The notes below the pieces were generated by a model. The model worked only from the letters and a program-made list of their open reading frames with translations, had not been told where the DNA came from and did not search any database. From Pantoea sp. RIT-PI-b (lineage in GTDB: Bacteria > Pseudomonadota > Gammaproteobacteria > Enterobacterales > Enterobacteriaceae): a stretch of 64,000 nt of DNA. Positions 8,506 to 17,829 of this stretch are shown here, in pieces; the stretch's first letter is position 1; each line of letters opens with the position of its first letter. Made by a program: the position numbers and the translations under genes. The DNA lies in the NCBI RefSeq assembly GCF_001187905.1, contig NZ_LGIS01000030.1, forward strand, positions 62,001-126,000. Direction: 5' to 3'.

Positions 8506-11225
8506 TGCGCGGCCTCCTGCAGTTTGTCAATTTGCGCACCTGAGAGGAACGGCGGCACACCTGGCATACCGAGCGGTAAACCCACCTGCCCCGCTTGCAG
8601 CGACGCAGAGAAACGTACCGGCAAACGTAACGTTTCTCCGGCACAGACCAGCTCGACAGAGGAACCGTTGTTAACGCCCAGTTTCTCAGCATCAGCCGGG
8701 TTAATCACCAGCGTGGCCGGTGACATGCGTTTCTGGAAGGTGGTTGAGCGCTGCGTCATCTCTTCACTGCCAAACAGCTGGTAGTAAGGAGCGACACGCC
8801 ACTGGCTGCCCTCAACGAAGCTTTCCGGAATCGCAGTAAACCACGGCAGAGAGCGATCGCTGGCTTCAAACAGACGTACGCCTGGATCGCCATGACGCAA
8901 TTTGCCGCCGACTTCCGCCTGGAACTTGTTCCATGCTTGCGGTGAGTTCCAGCCCGGCGCCCAGGCAAATGGAATCTGCGAACGAGGTGCGCTTGGTTGG
9001 TTGTTACCTTCCATCGAGAAGGCAAACATGGTGTCTTTATCCTGCGGCTGGCGCGGTTCATGCACGCTGATGTTGGCACGCATCGCGGTACGGCCACTGT
9101 TACGATGCGGGGAACGCGCCAGTTTTTGACCACGGATACGGAAGCTTGCGTCTGGCGCGGCATCTTTAATGCCTTTCAGCTGTGGCAGCGCCGCAACGGT
9201 GGCATCAATCACGTGATCGAGCTGTGTCCAGTCAATGTGACGGCTTTCAACCGCGCTGTGCAGCGAGCGCAACCAGCGCCAGCTTTCCAGCATCACGACG
9301 CTGTCATCGTAATAAGACGGATCGTAAACCTGGAAGAAGCGCTGAGCACGACCTTCATGGTTGATAGATGTACCATCGCTTTCGGCGAAGCTGGCGGTAG
9401 AGAGCACCAAACCGGCTTTTTCCAGCGTTGCGGTACGCTGATGATCAACCACAATCACGTTAGCGGTGGTATCTAGCGCCGCATCTACGTCGGCCTTTGG
9501 CGCATGACGATAGAGATCGTTTTCCAGCACCACCAGCGCATCGGCTTCGCCTTTGCTCAGCTGTTCCAGTGCGCTATCCAGCGACTGACCGCCCATCAGG
9601 CCCAGGCCGAAGCTGTTCGCCGCACCGGCTAGCAAAGTAATGCCGACATCGACTCCGCGCGCTTTCAAGGCTTTCGCCACGTTCGCGGCGGCTTCAATCA
9701 TCGCGATGCTACCGGAATGCGTACCGGAGATGATCAGCGGTTTTTTCGCCCCCGCCAGCGCCTGAACCACGACATCTAATTTGCCGTTCAGTTTGCTGTC
9801 GAAACCGCTTACCGCTGGTGCGCTCTCATCCAACGCATTGGCGATGGCAAAGCCGAGACGCGCCTGATCTTCAACCGGTGCGCGATAGCTCCATGCCGCG
9901 ATATCATCCAGTCGGGTTTCGTCAACGTTGGTCACGAACAGCGGATGTTTCGCATGCTGACCAATATTGAGGATTGCCGCGATTTGCCAGTCAGCCACTT
10001 TCTGTGCGGCTGCCATCTCACGTGCTTTACCTTTTACCGCCTGACGTACAGACAGCGCTACGCGCGCGCCAACCTGAGTCAAATCTTCACCCAGCACCAG
10101 CACCGCATCATAGCTTTCGATTTCGCGCAGTGATGGCGTGTAAACGCCGCCGTCCTGCAGCACTTTCAGCATCAGTTCCACGCGCGCCTGTTCACTTGCT
10201 GGCATACCGGTGGAGAAGTTTTCTGCGCCAACCAGCTCACGCAACGCGAAGTTGCTTTCAATGCTGGCGCGCGGAGAGCCGATACCGATCACTTTTTTCG
10301 CCCGACGCAGCACATCCGCCGCCGCATTCACCGCTTGTTCAGCATTCAGGCTGACCCAATCGTTACCGCGTTGCTGTACCGGATGACGTGGACGATCTTT
10401 GCGATTGACGTAGCCGTAACCAAAACGACCGCGATCGCAGAGAAAATAGTGGTTTACGCTGCCGTTGTAACGGTTTTCAATCCGACGCAATTCACCATAA
10501 CGCTCGCCTGGGCTGGTGTTACAACCCACGCTGCACTGCTGACAGATGCTTGGCGCGAACTGCATATCCCATTTACGGTTATAGCGTTCAGAGTGCGTTT
10601 TATCGGTGAATACGCCGGTCGGACAGATTTCCACCAGGTTGCCGGAGAATTCGCTTTCCAGCGTGCCATCTTCCGGACGACCAAAGTAGACGTTGTCATG
10701 AGCGCCATAGACGCCGAGATCTTTGCCGTCAGCATAATCTTTGTAGTAACGCACGCAACGATAACAGGCGATGCAGCGGTTCATTTCGTGTGAAATGAAC
10801 GGGCCGAGATCCTGATTCTGGTGGGTGCGCTTGGTGAAGCGGTAGCGACGGAAGCTGTGTCCGGTCATTACCGTCATATCTTGCAGATGGCAGTTACCGC
10901 CCTCTTCGCACACTGGACAGTCGTGCGGATGGTTGGTCATCAGCCATTCCACCACGCTTTCACGAAACTCTTTCGCTTCGCCATCGTCGATGGAAATAAA
11001 GGTGCCGTCTGACGCTGGCGTCATGCAGGACATGACGAGGCGACCGCGGGTATCTTCGGCATTCTGGAATTGCTTCACCGCGCACTGGCGGCAGGCCCCT
11101 ACGCTTCCCAGCGCCGGATGCCAGCAAAAATAAGGAATATCAAGGCCCAGAGAAAGACATGCCTGTAGCAGGTTGTCCGCTCCGTTCACATCATATTCTT
11201 TACCGTCTACATGGATTGTAGCCAT
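8502..11225 (-). CDS. nuoG: NADH-quinone oxidoreductase subunit G (Fe-S)
   Basis: Peripheral-arm subunit of complex I with the iron-sulfur relay. In a 907-residue product, the ligand sets are 2Fe-2S N1b Cys34/45/48/67, the N5 group around His101 and Cys103/106/112, N4 Cys151/154/157/201, and the extra N7 cluster Cys228/231/235/263 found in enterobacteria. A molybdopterin-oxidoreductase-like domain without a molybdenum site follows. The ATG at 11225 (MATIHVDG) has GGAAG ten bases upstream. The alternative ATG at 11234 would have almost no spacing to that site, so it is less likely. Confidence 0.96.
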   Translation of the reverse strand: MATIHVDGKEYDVNGADNLLQACLSLGLDIPYFCWHPALGSVGACRQCAVKQFQNAEDTRGRLVMSCMTPASDGTFISIDDGEAKEFRESVVEWLMTNHPHDCPVCEEGGNCHLQDMTVMTGHSFRRYRFTKRTHQNQDLGPFISHEMNRCIACYRCVRYYKDYADGKDLGVYGAHDNVYFGRPEDGTLESEFSGNLVEICPTGVFTDKTHSERYNRKWDMQFAPSICQQCSVGCNTSPGERYGELRRIENRYNGSVNHYFLCDRGRFGYGYVNRKDRPRHPVQQRGNDWVSLNAEQAVNAAADVLRRAKKVIGIGSPRASIESNFALRELVGAENFSTGMPASEQARVELMLKVLQDGGVYTPSLREIESYDAVLVLGEDLTQVGARVALSVRQAVKGKAREMAAAQKVADWQIAAILNIGQHAKHPLFVTNVDETRLDDIAAWSYRAPVEDQARLGFAIANALDESAPAVSGFDSKLNGKLDVVVQALAGAKKPLIISGTHSGSIAMIEAAANVAKALKARGVDVGITLLAGAANSFGLGLMGGQSLDSALEQLSKGEADALVVLENDLYRHAPKADVDAALDTTANVIVVDHQRTATLEKAGLVLSTASFAESDGTSINHEGRAQRFFQVYDPSYYDDSVVMLESWRWLRSLHSAVESRHIDWTQLDHVIDATVAALPQLKGIKDAAPDASFRIRGQKLARSPHRNSGRTAMRANISVHEPRQPQDKDTMFAFSMEGNNQPSAPRSQIPFAWAPGWNSPQAWNKFQAEVGGKLRHGDPGVRLFEASDRSLPWFTAIPESFVEGSQWRVAPYYQLFGSEEMTQRSTTFQKRMSPATLVINPADAEKLGVNNGSSVELVCAGETLRLPVRFSASLQAGQVGLPLGMPGVPPFLSGAQIDKLQEAAQ

Positions 11226-11328
11226 AGTGAACATGCTTCCGTAAGGCTCGCCCTAAGACGAGCGTTAAACATCTAATTCTTTCCTCACGCTATTACAGCG
11301 CGAGGCGAGTTCCGTGTACGGCGGCCGA

Positions 11329-12675
11329 TTACCAGCGCGCTTTCAGCAGGTTCGGCTGAATACCACCGATGGCTCGGGTATTACCAAACACCTGCGGCGC
11401 AATGCCGGCTTCAAACTCTTCACGGAAATATTTAATCGCGCTCTGCAATGGCTCGACGGCACCCGGTGCGTGGGCACAGAAGGTTTTACCTGGGCCAAGC
11501 TGGCGGCAGAGTTGCTGCAGGGTTTCGATATCACCCGGCTGGCCTTTCTTCTGCTCCAGCGCACGCAGGATCTTCACGCTCCACGGCAATCCATCACGGC
11601 ACGGCGTACACCAGCCGCAAGATTCACGCGCAAAGAACTCTTCCAGATTACGTACCAGCGAAACCATATTGATTTCGTGATCGACCGCCATCGCCAGCGC
11701 GGTACCTAAACGGCTGCCGGCTTTACCAATGCTGGCAAATTCCATTGGCAGATCGAGGTGCTGATCGGTAAGGAAGTCGGTTCCTGCGCCGCCGGGCTGC
11801 CAGGCTTTGAATTTCAAGCCATCGCGCATGCCGCCTGCGTAATCTTCCAGGATTTCACGTGCGGTCGTACCGAACGGCAGTTCCCAGACGCCGGGATTTT
11901 TCACGCGGCCTGAGAAGCCCATCATTTTGGTGCCGGTATCTTCACTGGTAGAGATGTTTTTGTACCAATCGACGCCGTTAAGGAAGATGGCCGGCACGTT
12001 CGACAACGTTTCCACGTTGTTGACGCAGGTTGGCTTGCCCCATACGCCAGCACTTGCCGGGAACGGTGGCTTAGAGCGCGGATTGGCGCGGCGACCTTCC
12101 AGCGAGTTGATCAGCGCCGTCTCTTCACCACAGATATAACGCCCTGCGCCGGTGTGAACGATCAGCTCGAAATCAAAACCGGTGCCGAGAATATTTTTAC
12201 CGAGATAGCCCGCTTCGGTGGCTTCAGCAATCGCGCGACGCAGATTGACTGCCGCTTCGATGTATTCACCGCGTAAGAAGATGTAGCCACGATAGGCTTT
12301 CAGCGCGAACGCGCTGATCAACATGCCTTCCACCAATTGGTGCGGCAGTTGCTCCATCAGCAAGCGGTCTTTATAGGTGCCCGGCTCCATTTCATCGGCG
12401 TTACACAGCAGGTAACGGATGTTCATGGATTCGTCTTTCGGCATCAGGCTCCACTTCAGGCCGGTATTAAAGCCGGCGCCACCGCGGCCTTTCAGGCCAG
12501 AGTCTTTTACCGCCGCGACAATTTCGTCCTGACTGAAATCTTTCAGCGCTTTTTCAGCACCGACGTAACCGTTTTTACTGCGGTATTCATCAATCCAAAT
12601 TGGCTGCTTGTCGTCGCGCAGACGCCAGGTCAGTGGATGCGTTTCGGCAGTACGAATGATCTGTTTAATGGTCAT
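11329..12675 (-). CDS. nuoF: NADH-quinone oxidoreductase subunit F (FMN, NADH site)
   Basis: NADH-oxidising subunit of complex I. FMN and NADH bind around GRGGAGFNTGLKWS (residues 63-76) and GAGRYICGEETALINSLEG (177-195). The 4Fe-4S cluster N3 is held by Cys353/356/359 (ESCGWCTPC) and Cys400. The 448-residue length is close to E. coli (445). Its ATG overlaps the nuoE stop by 4 bp. The 103-bp gap to nuoG contains a small hairpin at about 11283-11305. Confidence 0.97.
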   Translation of the reverse strand: MTIKQIIRTAETHPLTWRLRDDKQPIWIDEYRSKNGYVGAEKALKDFSQDEIVAAVKDSGLKGRGGAGFNTGLKWSLMPKDESMNIRYLLCNADEMEPGTYKDRLLMEQLPHQLVEGMLISAFALKAYRGYIFLRGEYIEAAVNLRRAIAEATEAGYLGKNILGTGFDFELIVHTGAGRYICGEETALINSLEGRRANPRSKPPFPASAGVWGKPTCVNNVETLSNVPAIFLNGVDWYKNISTSEDTGTKMMGFSGRVKNPGVWELPFGTTAREILEDYAGGMRDGLKFKAWQPGGAGTDFLTDQHLDLPMEFASIGKAGSRLGTALAMAVDHEINMVSLVRNLEEFFARESCGWCTPCRDGLPWSVKILRALEQKKGQPGDIETLQQLCRQLGPGKTFCAHAPGAVEPLQSAIKYFREEFEAGIAPQVFGNTRAIGGIQPNLLKARW

Positions 12676-13187
12676 TGATACTGCTCCAGCAAGTTGGCGA
12701 TGCCTTCAGGCGTCAGATGAACATGCGTATCTTCGTCCACCATCATGGTTGGCCCTTTATCGCAATTACCGAGGCAGCAGGTAGGCAAGAGCGTAAAGCG
12801 ACCATCCGCCGTGGTTTGACCAGGCTTAATATTCAGCTTCTGCTCAAGCGCGTCCTGAATGCCCTGATACCCGGTGATATGGCACACTACGCTGTCGCAG
12901 TAGCGAATCACGTGACGGCCAACCGGCGTGCGGTAGATCTGGCTATAGAAAGTGGCAACACCTTCCACATCACTGGCGGGAATTCCGAGTACTTCTGCGA
13001 TAGCGTTAATCGCGCCATCCGGCACCCAACCGCGCTGTTTCTGCACGATCTTCAACGCTTCAATCGAAGCCGCACGCGCATCTTCGTAATGGTGTTTTTC
13101 GTGCTCGATAGCGTGGTGCTCGGCCTCACTCAGCACGAAGACCTCAGTCGGGTCGATGGTGTGAATAGCAATCTTTTGATCGTGCAT
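12672..13187 (-). CDS. nuoE: NADH-quinone oxidoreductase subunit E (2Fe-2S)
   Basis: Thioredoxin-fold subunit of the NADH dehydrogenase module of complex I, carrying cluster N1a through Cys97, Cys102, Cys138 and Cys142, with the 5-36-4 spacing expected. It has 171 residues against 166 in E. coli; the additional residues lie at the N-terminus, which is His- and Glu-rich. It begins 2 bp after the nuoCD stop and overlaps nuoF by 4 bp. Confidence 0.96.
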   Translation of the reverse strand: MHDQKIAIHTIDPTEVFVLSEAEHHAIEHEKHHYEDARAASIEALKIVQKQRGWVPDGAINAIAEVLGIPASDVEGVATFYSQIYRTPVGRHVIRYCDSVVCHITGYQGIQDALEQKLNIKPGQTTADGRFTLLPTCCLGNCDKGPTMMVDEDTHVHLTPEGIANLLEQYQ

Positions 13188-13189
13188 AA

Positions 13190-14989
13190 TTAGCGGTCCA
13201 CGTCTGACATAACAAAATCGATACTACCGAGGTAAACGATCAAGTCGGATACCAGGCTGCCGCGGATCACCGATGGGATCTGCTGCAGGTGCGGGAAGCT
13301 CGGCGTACGCACGCGGGTGCGATAGCTCATGGTGCTACCATCGCTGGTCAGGTAGTAACTGTTGATCCCTTTGGTCGCCTCAATCATCTGGAAGGATTCG
13401 TTGGCCGGCATCACCGGGCCCCACGAAACCTGCAGGAAGTGGGTGATCAGGGTTTCAATGTGCTGCAGCGTGCGCTCTTTCGGTGGCGGTGTGGTCAGCG
13501 GATGATCCGCTTTGAACGGGCCTTCAGGCATGTTGTTCAAACACTGTTCCAGGATACGCAGTGACTGCCACATCTCTTCCATTTTCAGCTGAACGCGGGT
13601 GTACGCATCACTGATGCCTGCGCCAACGGGAATTTCGAAATCGAAGTTTTCGTAGCCTGAATACGGACGCCATTTACGCACGTCAAAATCCAAACCGGTA
13701 GCGCGCAGACCGGCACCGGTGGTGCCCCATGCCAGCGCTTCATCCATGTTGTACGCCGCAACGCCCTGCGAACGGCCCATCAACACGGTATTGCGCAGCG
13801 CAGCTTTGTCGTACTCTTTCAGACGTTTCGGCATCCAGTCGAGGAAGTCGCGCAACAGGCGCTCCCAGCCTTTCGGCAGATCATGCGCGACGCCGCCAAT
13901 ACGGAACCACGCTGGGTGCATACGGAAACCGGTGATCGCTTCAACCACGTCATAGATTTTCTGACGATCGGTGAAGGCGAAGAACACTGGCGTCATGGCG
14001 CCGACGTCCTGAATAAAGGTGGAGATATAGAGCAGATGGCTGTTGATGCGGAACAGCTCGGACAGCATCACGCGAATCACATTGACGCGATCCGGTACGG
14101 TGATGCCCGCCAGTTTTTCTACTGCCAGCACATACGGCATTTCGTTGACACAGCCGCCGAGATACTCGATACGGTCGGTGTAAGGAATGTAACTGTGCCA
14201 GGATTGGCGCTCGCCCATCTTTTCAGCGCCACGATGGTGGTAGCCAACATCGGGAACGCAATCGACAATCTCTTCACCATCGAGTTGCAGAATGATGCGG
14301 AAGGCACCGTGCGCAGACGGGTGGTTTGGGCCGAGGTTGAGGAACATGAAGTCCTCGTTGGTGGTGCTACGCTTCATGCCCCAATCTTCAGGCTTGAAGG
14401 TCAGCGCCTCCATCTCCAGATCTTCTTTCTGTTTGGTCAGTTCGAAGGGATCGAACTCGGTGGCACGCGCCGGATAATCTTTACGCAGCGGATGGCCTTC
14501 CCAGGTCTGCGGCATCATGATGCGCGTCAGGTGCGGGTGACCATTGAAGGTAATGCCGAACATCTCCCATGTTTCTCGCTCATACCAGTTGGCGTTGGCG
14601 AAAATTTTGGTGATGGTTGGCACATTCAGATCGTTTTCAGACAGCGCCACCTTGAGCATGATGTCGCGGTTGCGTTCAATCGACAGCAGGTGATAGAAAA
14701 CGGAAAAATCCGCGGCGGGCAATCCGGCGCGGTTAGTGCGTAAACGTTCATCAAAACCATGTAAGTCATAGAGCATGACATACGGCTTTGGCAGCTTGCG
14801 CAGGAATTCAACGATTTCCAATAGCTGTTCACGCTTCACCCAAACTACCGGAATGCCGGTGCGGGTGGCCTGAACGGTAAAGGCATCCGGCCCAAAACGG
14901 TTACGCAGCTCGCCGACCACTGGATCATCCAGATGATCGCGGGTTTGCCATGAAGGCTGTGCGAGATCTTGCGTGGTTAAATCAGTCAT
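13190..14989 (-). CDS. nuoC: NADH-quinone oxidoreductase fused subunit C/D
   Basis: Fusion of the NuoC (30-kDa) and NuoD (49-kDa) subunits, as in other enterobacteria; often written nuoCD. Residues 1 to about 185 form the NuoC domain (YERETWEMFGITFNGHPHLTRI motif). A linker leads to the NuoD domain from about residue 205 (LNLGPNHPSAHGAFR, VGYHHRGAEKM), which lines the quinone pocket and resembles the large subunit of NiFe hydrogenases without its metal ligands. Length 599 matches the E. coli fusion. It is followed after 2 bp by nuoE. Confidence 0.96.
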   Translation of the reverse strand: MTDLTTQDLAQPSWQTRDHLDDPVVGELRNRFGPDAFTVQATRTGIPVVWVKREQLLEIVEFLRKLPKPYVMLYDLHGFDERLRTNRAGLPAADFSVFYHLLSIERNRDIMLKVALSENDLNVPTITKIFANANWYERETWEMFGITFNGHPHLTRIMMPQTWEGHPLRKDYPARATEFDPFELTKQKEDLEMEALTFKPEDWGMKRSTTNEDFMFLNLGPNHPSAHGAFRIILQLDGEEIVDCVPDVGYHHRGAEKMGERQSWHSYIPYTDRIEYLGGCVNEMPYVLAVEKLAGITVPDRVNVIRVMLSELFRINSHLLYISTFIQDVGAMTPVFFAFTDRQKIYDVVEAITGFRMHPAWFRIGGVAHDLPKGWERLLRDFLDWMPKRLKEYDKAALRNTVLMGRSQGVAAYNMDEALAWGTTGAGLRATGLDFDVRKWRPYSGYENFDFEIPVGAGISDAYTRVQLKMEEMWQSLRILEQCLNNMPEGPFKADHPLTTPPPKERTLQHIETLITHFLQVSWGPVMPANESFQMIEATKGINSYYLTSDGSTMSYRTRVRTPSFPHLQQIPSVIRGSLVSDLIVYLGSIDFVMSDVDR

Positions 14990-15105
14990 ACGTTACTCAC
15001 CATTCCGGCCTGTAATCAGGCGCTCAAAAGAAGGCGTCAGGATGGCGGCGCACATTAAATTGTGATGTTCTGCTGCGGCCGTGGCTCCATCCGTGAACGG
15101 GAAGC

Positions 15106-15786
15106 TTAAACTTCGTCTGGCGTTCTCAGGTTGGTGACGGCAATACGCTCACCACGTTTCCTTTCACGCTCTGGCTGCATATTGGCGCGGTAAACACCTT
15201 GATCGCCAACCACCCACGACAGTGGACGACGCTCTTTACCAATCGACTCACGCAGCAGCAACAGCGCTTGCATATACGCTTCAGGACGCGGTGGGCAGCC
15301 TGGGATGTACACATCCACCGGCAGGAATTTGTCTACGCCCTGCACTACCGAGTAGATGTCGTACATACCACCGGAGTTAGCGCACGCGCCCATGGAGATC
15401 ACCCATTTCGGCTCCAGCATTTGGTCATACAAACGCTGAATAACCGGCGCCATTTTGGTAAATGGCGTTCCGGCAATCACCATGAAGTCAGCCTGACGTG
15501 GTGAGGCGCGCATAACTTCCGCACCAAAACGTGCCACATCATGCACCGCAGTGAATGACGTGGTCATCTCCACGTAGCAGCAGGAGAGACCGAAGTTATA
15601 TGGCCACAGAGAGTTTTTACGTCCCCAGTTCACCATGTCATGCAGAGCGTGTTCGAGCTTGCCCATATAGACGCTGCGGTGAACGTGCTGCTCCAGCGGA
15701 TCGGTAACAATTTCCTGTTTCTGTAGAGGATAACGATCGTTATCGCCGCTCCCGTTCGGGTCTACGCGTGTCAGCGTGTAGTCCAT
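15106..15786 (-). CDS. nuoB: NADH-quinone oxidoreductase subunit B (cluster N2)
   Basis: Carries the terminal 4Fe-4S cluster N2, which reduces quinone. The four ligands are the tandem Cys69-Cys70 (GLSCCYVEM), Cys134 (GACANSGG) and Cys164 (PGCPPRPE). The protein has 226 residues against 220 in E. coli; the differences are near residues 10-16 and an insertion at about 44-48 (KLEHALHDMV). The gap to nuoCD is 116 bp and non-coding. It lies 15 bp after nuoA. Confidence 0.96.
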   Translation of the reverse strand: MDYTLTRVDPNGSGDNDRYPLQKQEIVTDPLEQHVHRSVYMGKLEHALHDMVNWGRKNSLWPYNFGLSCCYVEMTTSFTAVHDVARFGAEVMRASPRQADFMVIAGTPFTKMAPVIQRLYDQMLEPKWVISMGACANSGGMYDIYSVVQGVDKFLPVDVYIPGCPPRPEAYMQALLLLRESIGKERRPLSWVVGDQGVYRANMQPERERKRGERIAVTNLRTPDEV

Positions 15787-15801
15787 CTTATTGCCTCTCT
15801 T

Positions 15802-16245
15802 TTACTGCTTATGAGGGTTGGTGTGGCTGTGACTGACCGGGACAGATTTGACTACTACGCGACGACGCGCAGGAGCCCAATCCAGCGCACCGATGCGCAC
15901 CAGATAAACCAGGCCTGCCAAGAGCACCAAAATGAAAATTGCGGCTTCGACAAAGCCGACCCAACCGCTTTCGCGGATAGAAGTCGACCATGCGTATAAA
16001 TAGAGGGCTTCGACGTCGAAGATGACGAAGAACATCGCAACCAAATAGAATTTTGCAGAGAGGCGAATATGAGTGTCACCGACCGACTCAATACCCGATT
16101 CGAACGGGGTGTCTTTGTGTCGCGCACGCGCACGTCCACCCAACAACCAGCCACCGGTCAACATGAAGGCACACAGGCCAAATGCGATAACGATAAAAAC
16201 AATAAATGCCCAGTGATGAGCGATCACTTCTGTAGTTGTCGACAT
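15802..16245 (-). CDS. nuoA: NADH-quinone oxidoreductase subunit A
   Basis: First gene of the nuo operon and a small membrane subunit of complex I with three transmembrane helices in 147 residues, the E. coli length. The loop with PFESGIESVG and the motif RLSAKFYLVAMFFVIFDVE, whose acidic residues face the quinone and proton path, are the family signature. The C-terminus is basic and diverges from E. coli. A 660-bp non-coding region separates it from lrhA upstream. Confidence 0.96.
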   Translation of the reverse strand: MSTTTEVIAHHWAFIVFIVIAFGLCAFMLTGGWLLGGRARARHKDTPFESGIESVGDTHIRLSAKFYLVAMFFVIFDVEALYLYAWSTSIRESGWVGFVEAAIFILVLLAGLVYLVRIGALDWAPARRRVVVKSVPVSHSHTNPHKQ

Positions 16246-16802
16246 ACTCTTTGCTTACTCATCAAAAGTGGTGATGGCATCCTGCACTGTTGCAGCAAAC
16301 ACACCACATCGATTCAAGGGAAGGATAAAAAACCTTATAAAGTTTGCTGTCATTAGCAATAAAGCAGCAATTTTATAGGGGTTTTTACTCCTTTCTATAA
16401 CCTTTTGTCAACTTTGACAAAAGTATCCAAACATTATTTTACAGCTGCAGCATATTATTAACATTCACCTCTGCGATCGCCAGCTAAATCGCTTCAGTTT
16501 GTGAGGTTAATTTTAGTGTAGCGGGTATTCACATGCATGGATCGTGCATTTAACAATCATATTTTGACAGGTCTTGTCGAAGATTCCCCCCCCTTATCAG
16601 GGGTATTTTTTTGATCCAAAGCACATAAATGGGTTTTATGATGCAAAAACCAGCGTTACAGGCGGGCAAATGCCCTGGGAAAGAGGGCACGAATTGATAA
16701 AATCATTCCATCCTGAAGAAGAATGGAACGCATTCCATATTTTAAGATGATGGGGAAATCTTCGGCAGGAAAATTGGTCAAAAAAGGTCAACAAACGGGC
16801 AT
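16246..16802 (-). promoter_or_regulatory. nuo operon upstream region
   Basis: No gene is found here. The region is AT-rich and is expected to hold the nuo promoter and a long leader, as in E. coli. Candidate minus-strand -35 hexamers TTGACA (16407-16412) and TTGTCA (16415-16420) are present, but no convincing -10 box fits both. At 16706-16738 one ATGGAA arm is flanked on both sides by TTCCAT arms, so two mutually exclusive hairpins can form. Exact start sites cannot be assigned from sequence alone. Confidence 0.5.
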
Positions 16803-16839
16803 TAAAAAAGCCTTAGCGGGTAATTAATTCGCTAAGGCT
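16803..16839 (-). terminator. Terminator after lrhA
   Basis: A perfect 10-bp stem, AGCCTTAGCG with its complement (16809-16818 and 16830-16839), is followed on the minus strand by TTTTTT. It lies 66 bp after the lrhA stop and would separate lrhA from the nuo operon. Confidence 0.9.
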
Positions 16840-16905
16840 CATTTATCTAAGTTTTAACAATTAACCGGTATTCCATTTAGGAGGAATTATCAGTTACTGC
16901 AGTAC

Positions 16906-17829
16906 TTACTCTTCATCATCCAACAACAACGTACCGTCTGGATTAGCACTCAAATTGTACGGATCGTTGGTGGACTGCATGGCATTGAAAATAGCCAGCG
17001 CCAGTTCGTTATCGCTGTCTGGATTACGGCACAGCAAATACTGGGTATCAGGCAGCACTGGTAAACCTTCCGCCGCTCCCATCACTCGCAGCTCTGGGCT
17101 CATCATTTCAACTGGACGCGCTGTCACACCCAAACCGGCCTTAACAGCTGCACGTACCGCAGCTAACGTAGACGCGACATACGAGATGCGCCACGGAATT
17201 CCAGCTTCGTTGAGGTGATCAATCGCCATATCGCGATAAGGGCTTGGCTCATCCAACAGAACTAAAGGAATGGCTTCACCGCGCTGGAAGATATAATCCG
17301 CCGCGCAGTACCACAACGTGGGTGAAGTTCGCAGTACCTGATGGGTAAAATTGCCTGGGCTGGACGTGGTCACAACCAGATCAACTTCACCTTGGTTTAG
17401 CATTTCCATCATGAACGGGTTGCGTTTGACACGAACATCAATGGCCAGCTTCGGATAAACCGACGTTACGCGATTAAGCAGGAACGGCAGAATGGTATCT
17501 GAGGTATCATCTGAAGCGCCAATGGTCAGAACGCCCTGGATGTTGCTGTACATTAAAGAGGTGCAAGCTTCGTCGTTAAAACGAAGGATTTTCCTGGCGT
17601 AACCCAGCAGTTGAATGCCATGCTCCGTCAGCAATTTATTACGTCCATGTCTGGCAAACAGCTCTTTACCTACCAATTGTTCCAGACGTTGCATCTGCTG
17701 GCTCACTGCTGACTGCGTTCTGCATACCGCGGCAGCGGCCGCTGCAAAAGTATTCAGATCGGCAACGGCAACAAATGTACGCAGCAGATCGAGGTCGAGA
17801 TTCAGTATCGGACGATTTGCATTAGTCAT
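16906..17829 (-). CDS. lrhA: LysR-type regulator LrhA
   Basis: LysR-family transcription factor. In E. coli LrhA represses flhDC (motility), affects RpoS levels and type 1 fimbriae, and activates its own gene. The N-terminal winged helix (residues about 12-70, DLDLLRTFVAVADLNTFAAA then QSAVSQQMQRLEQLVG) is almost identical to the E. coli protein. The effector domain from about 95 is more divergent, and the C-terminus ends in acidic residues (LLLDDEE). It has 307 residues against 312. The position beside nuo on the same strand is the standard one. Confidence 0.95.
   Translation of the reverse strand: MTNANRPILNLDLDLLRTFVAVADLNTFAAAAAAVCRTQSAVSQQMQRLEQLVGKELFARHGRNKLLTEHGIQLLGYARKILRFNDEACTSLMYSNIQGVLTIGASDDTSDTILPFLLNRVTSVYPKLAIDVRVKRNPFMMEMLNQGEVDLVVTTSSPGNFTHQVLRTSPTLWYCAADYIFQRGEAIPLVLLDEPSPYRDMAIDHLNEAGIPWRISYVASTLAAVRAAVKAGLGVTARPVEMMSPELRVMGAAEGLPVLPDTQYLLCRNPDSDNELALAIFNAMQSTNDPYNLSANPDGTLLLDDEE

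Noticed and set aside
7996..8784. 262-codon plus-strand frame opposite nuoH and nuoG
   Set aside because: Antisense shadow; composition rich in His, Arg and Gln is typical of frames opposite membrane genes.
13883..14743. Long open frame (286 codons) on the plus strand opposite nuoCD
   Set aside because: It is antisense to a strongly conserved gene, has no ribosome site or known motif, and reflects codon bias of nuoCD.
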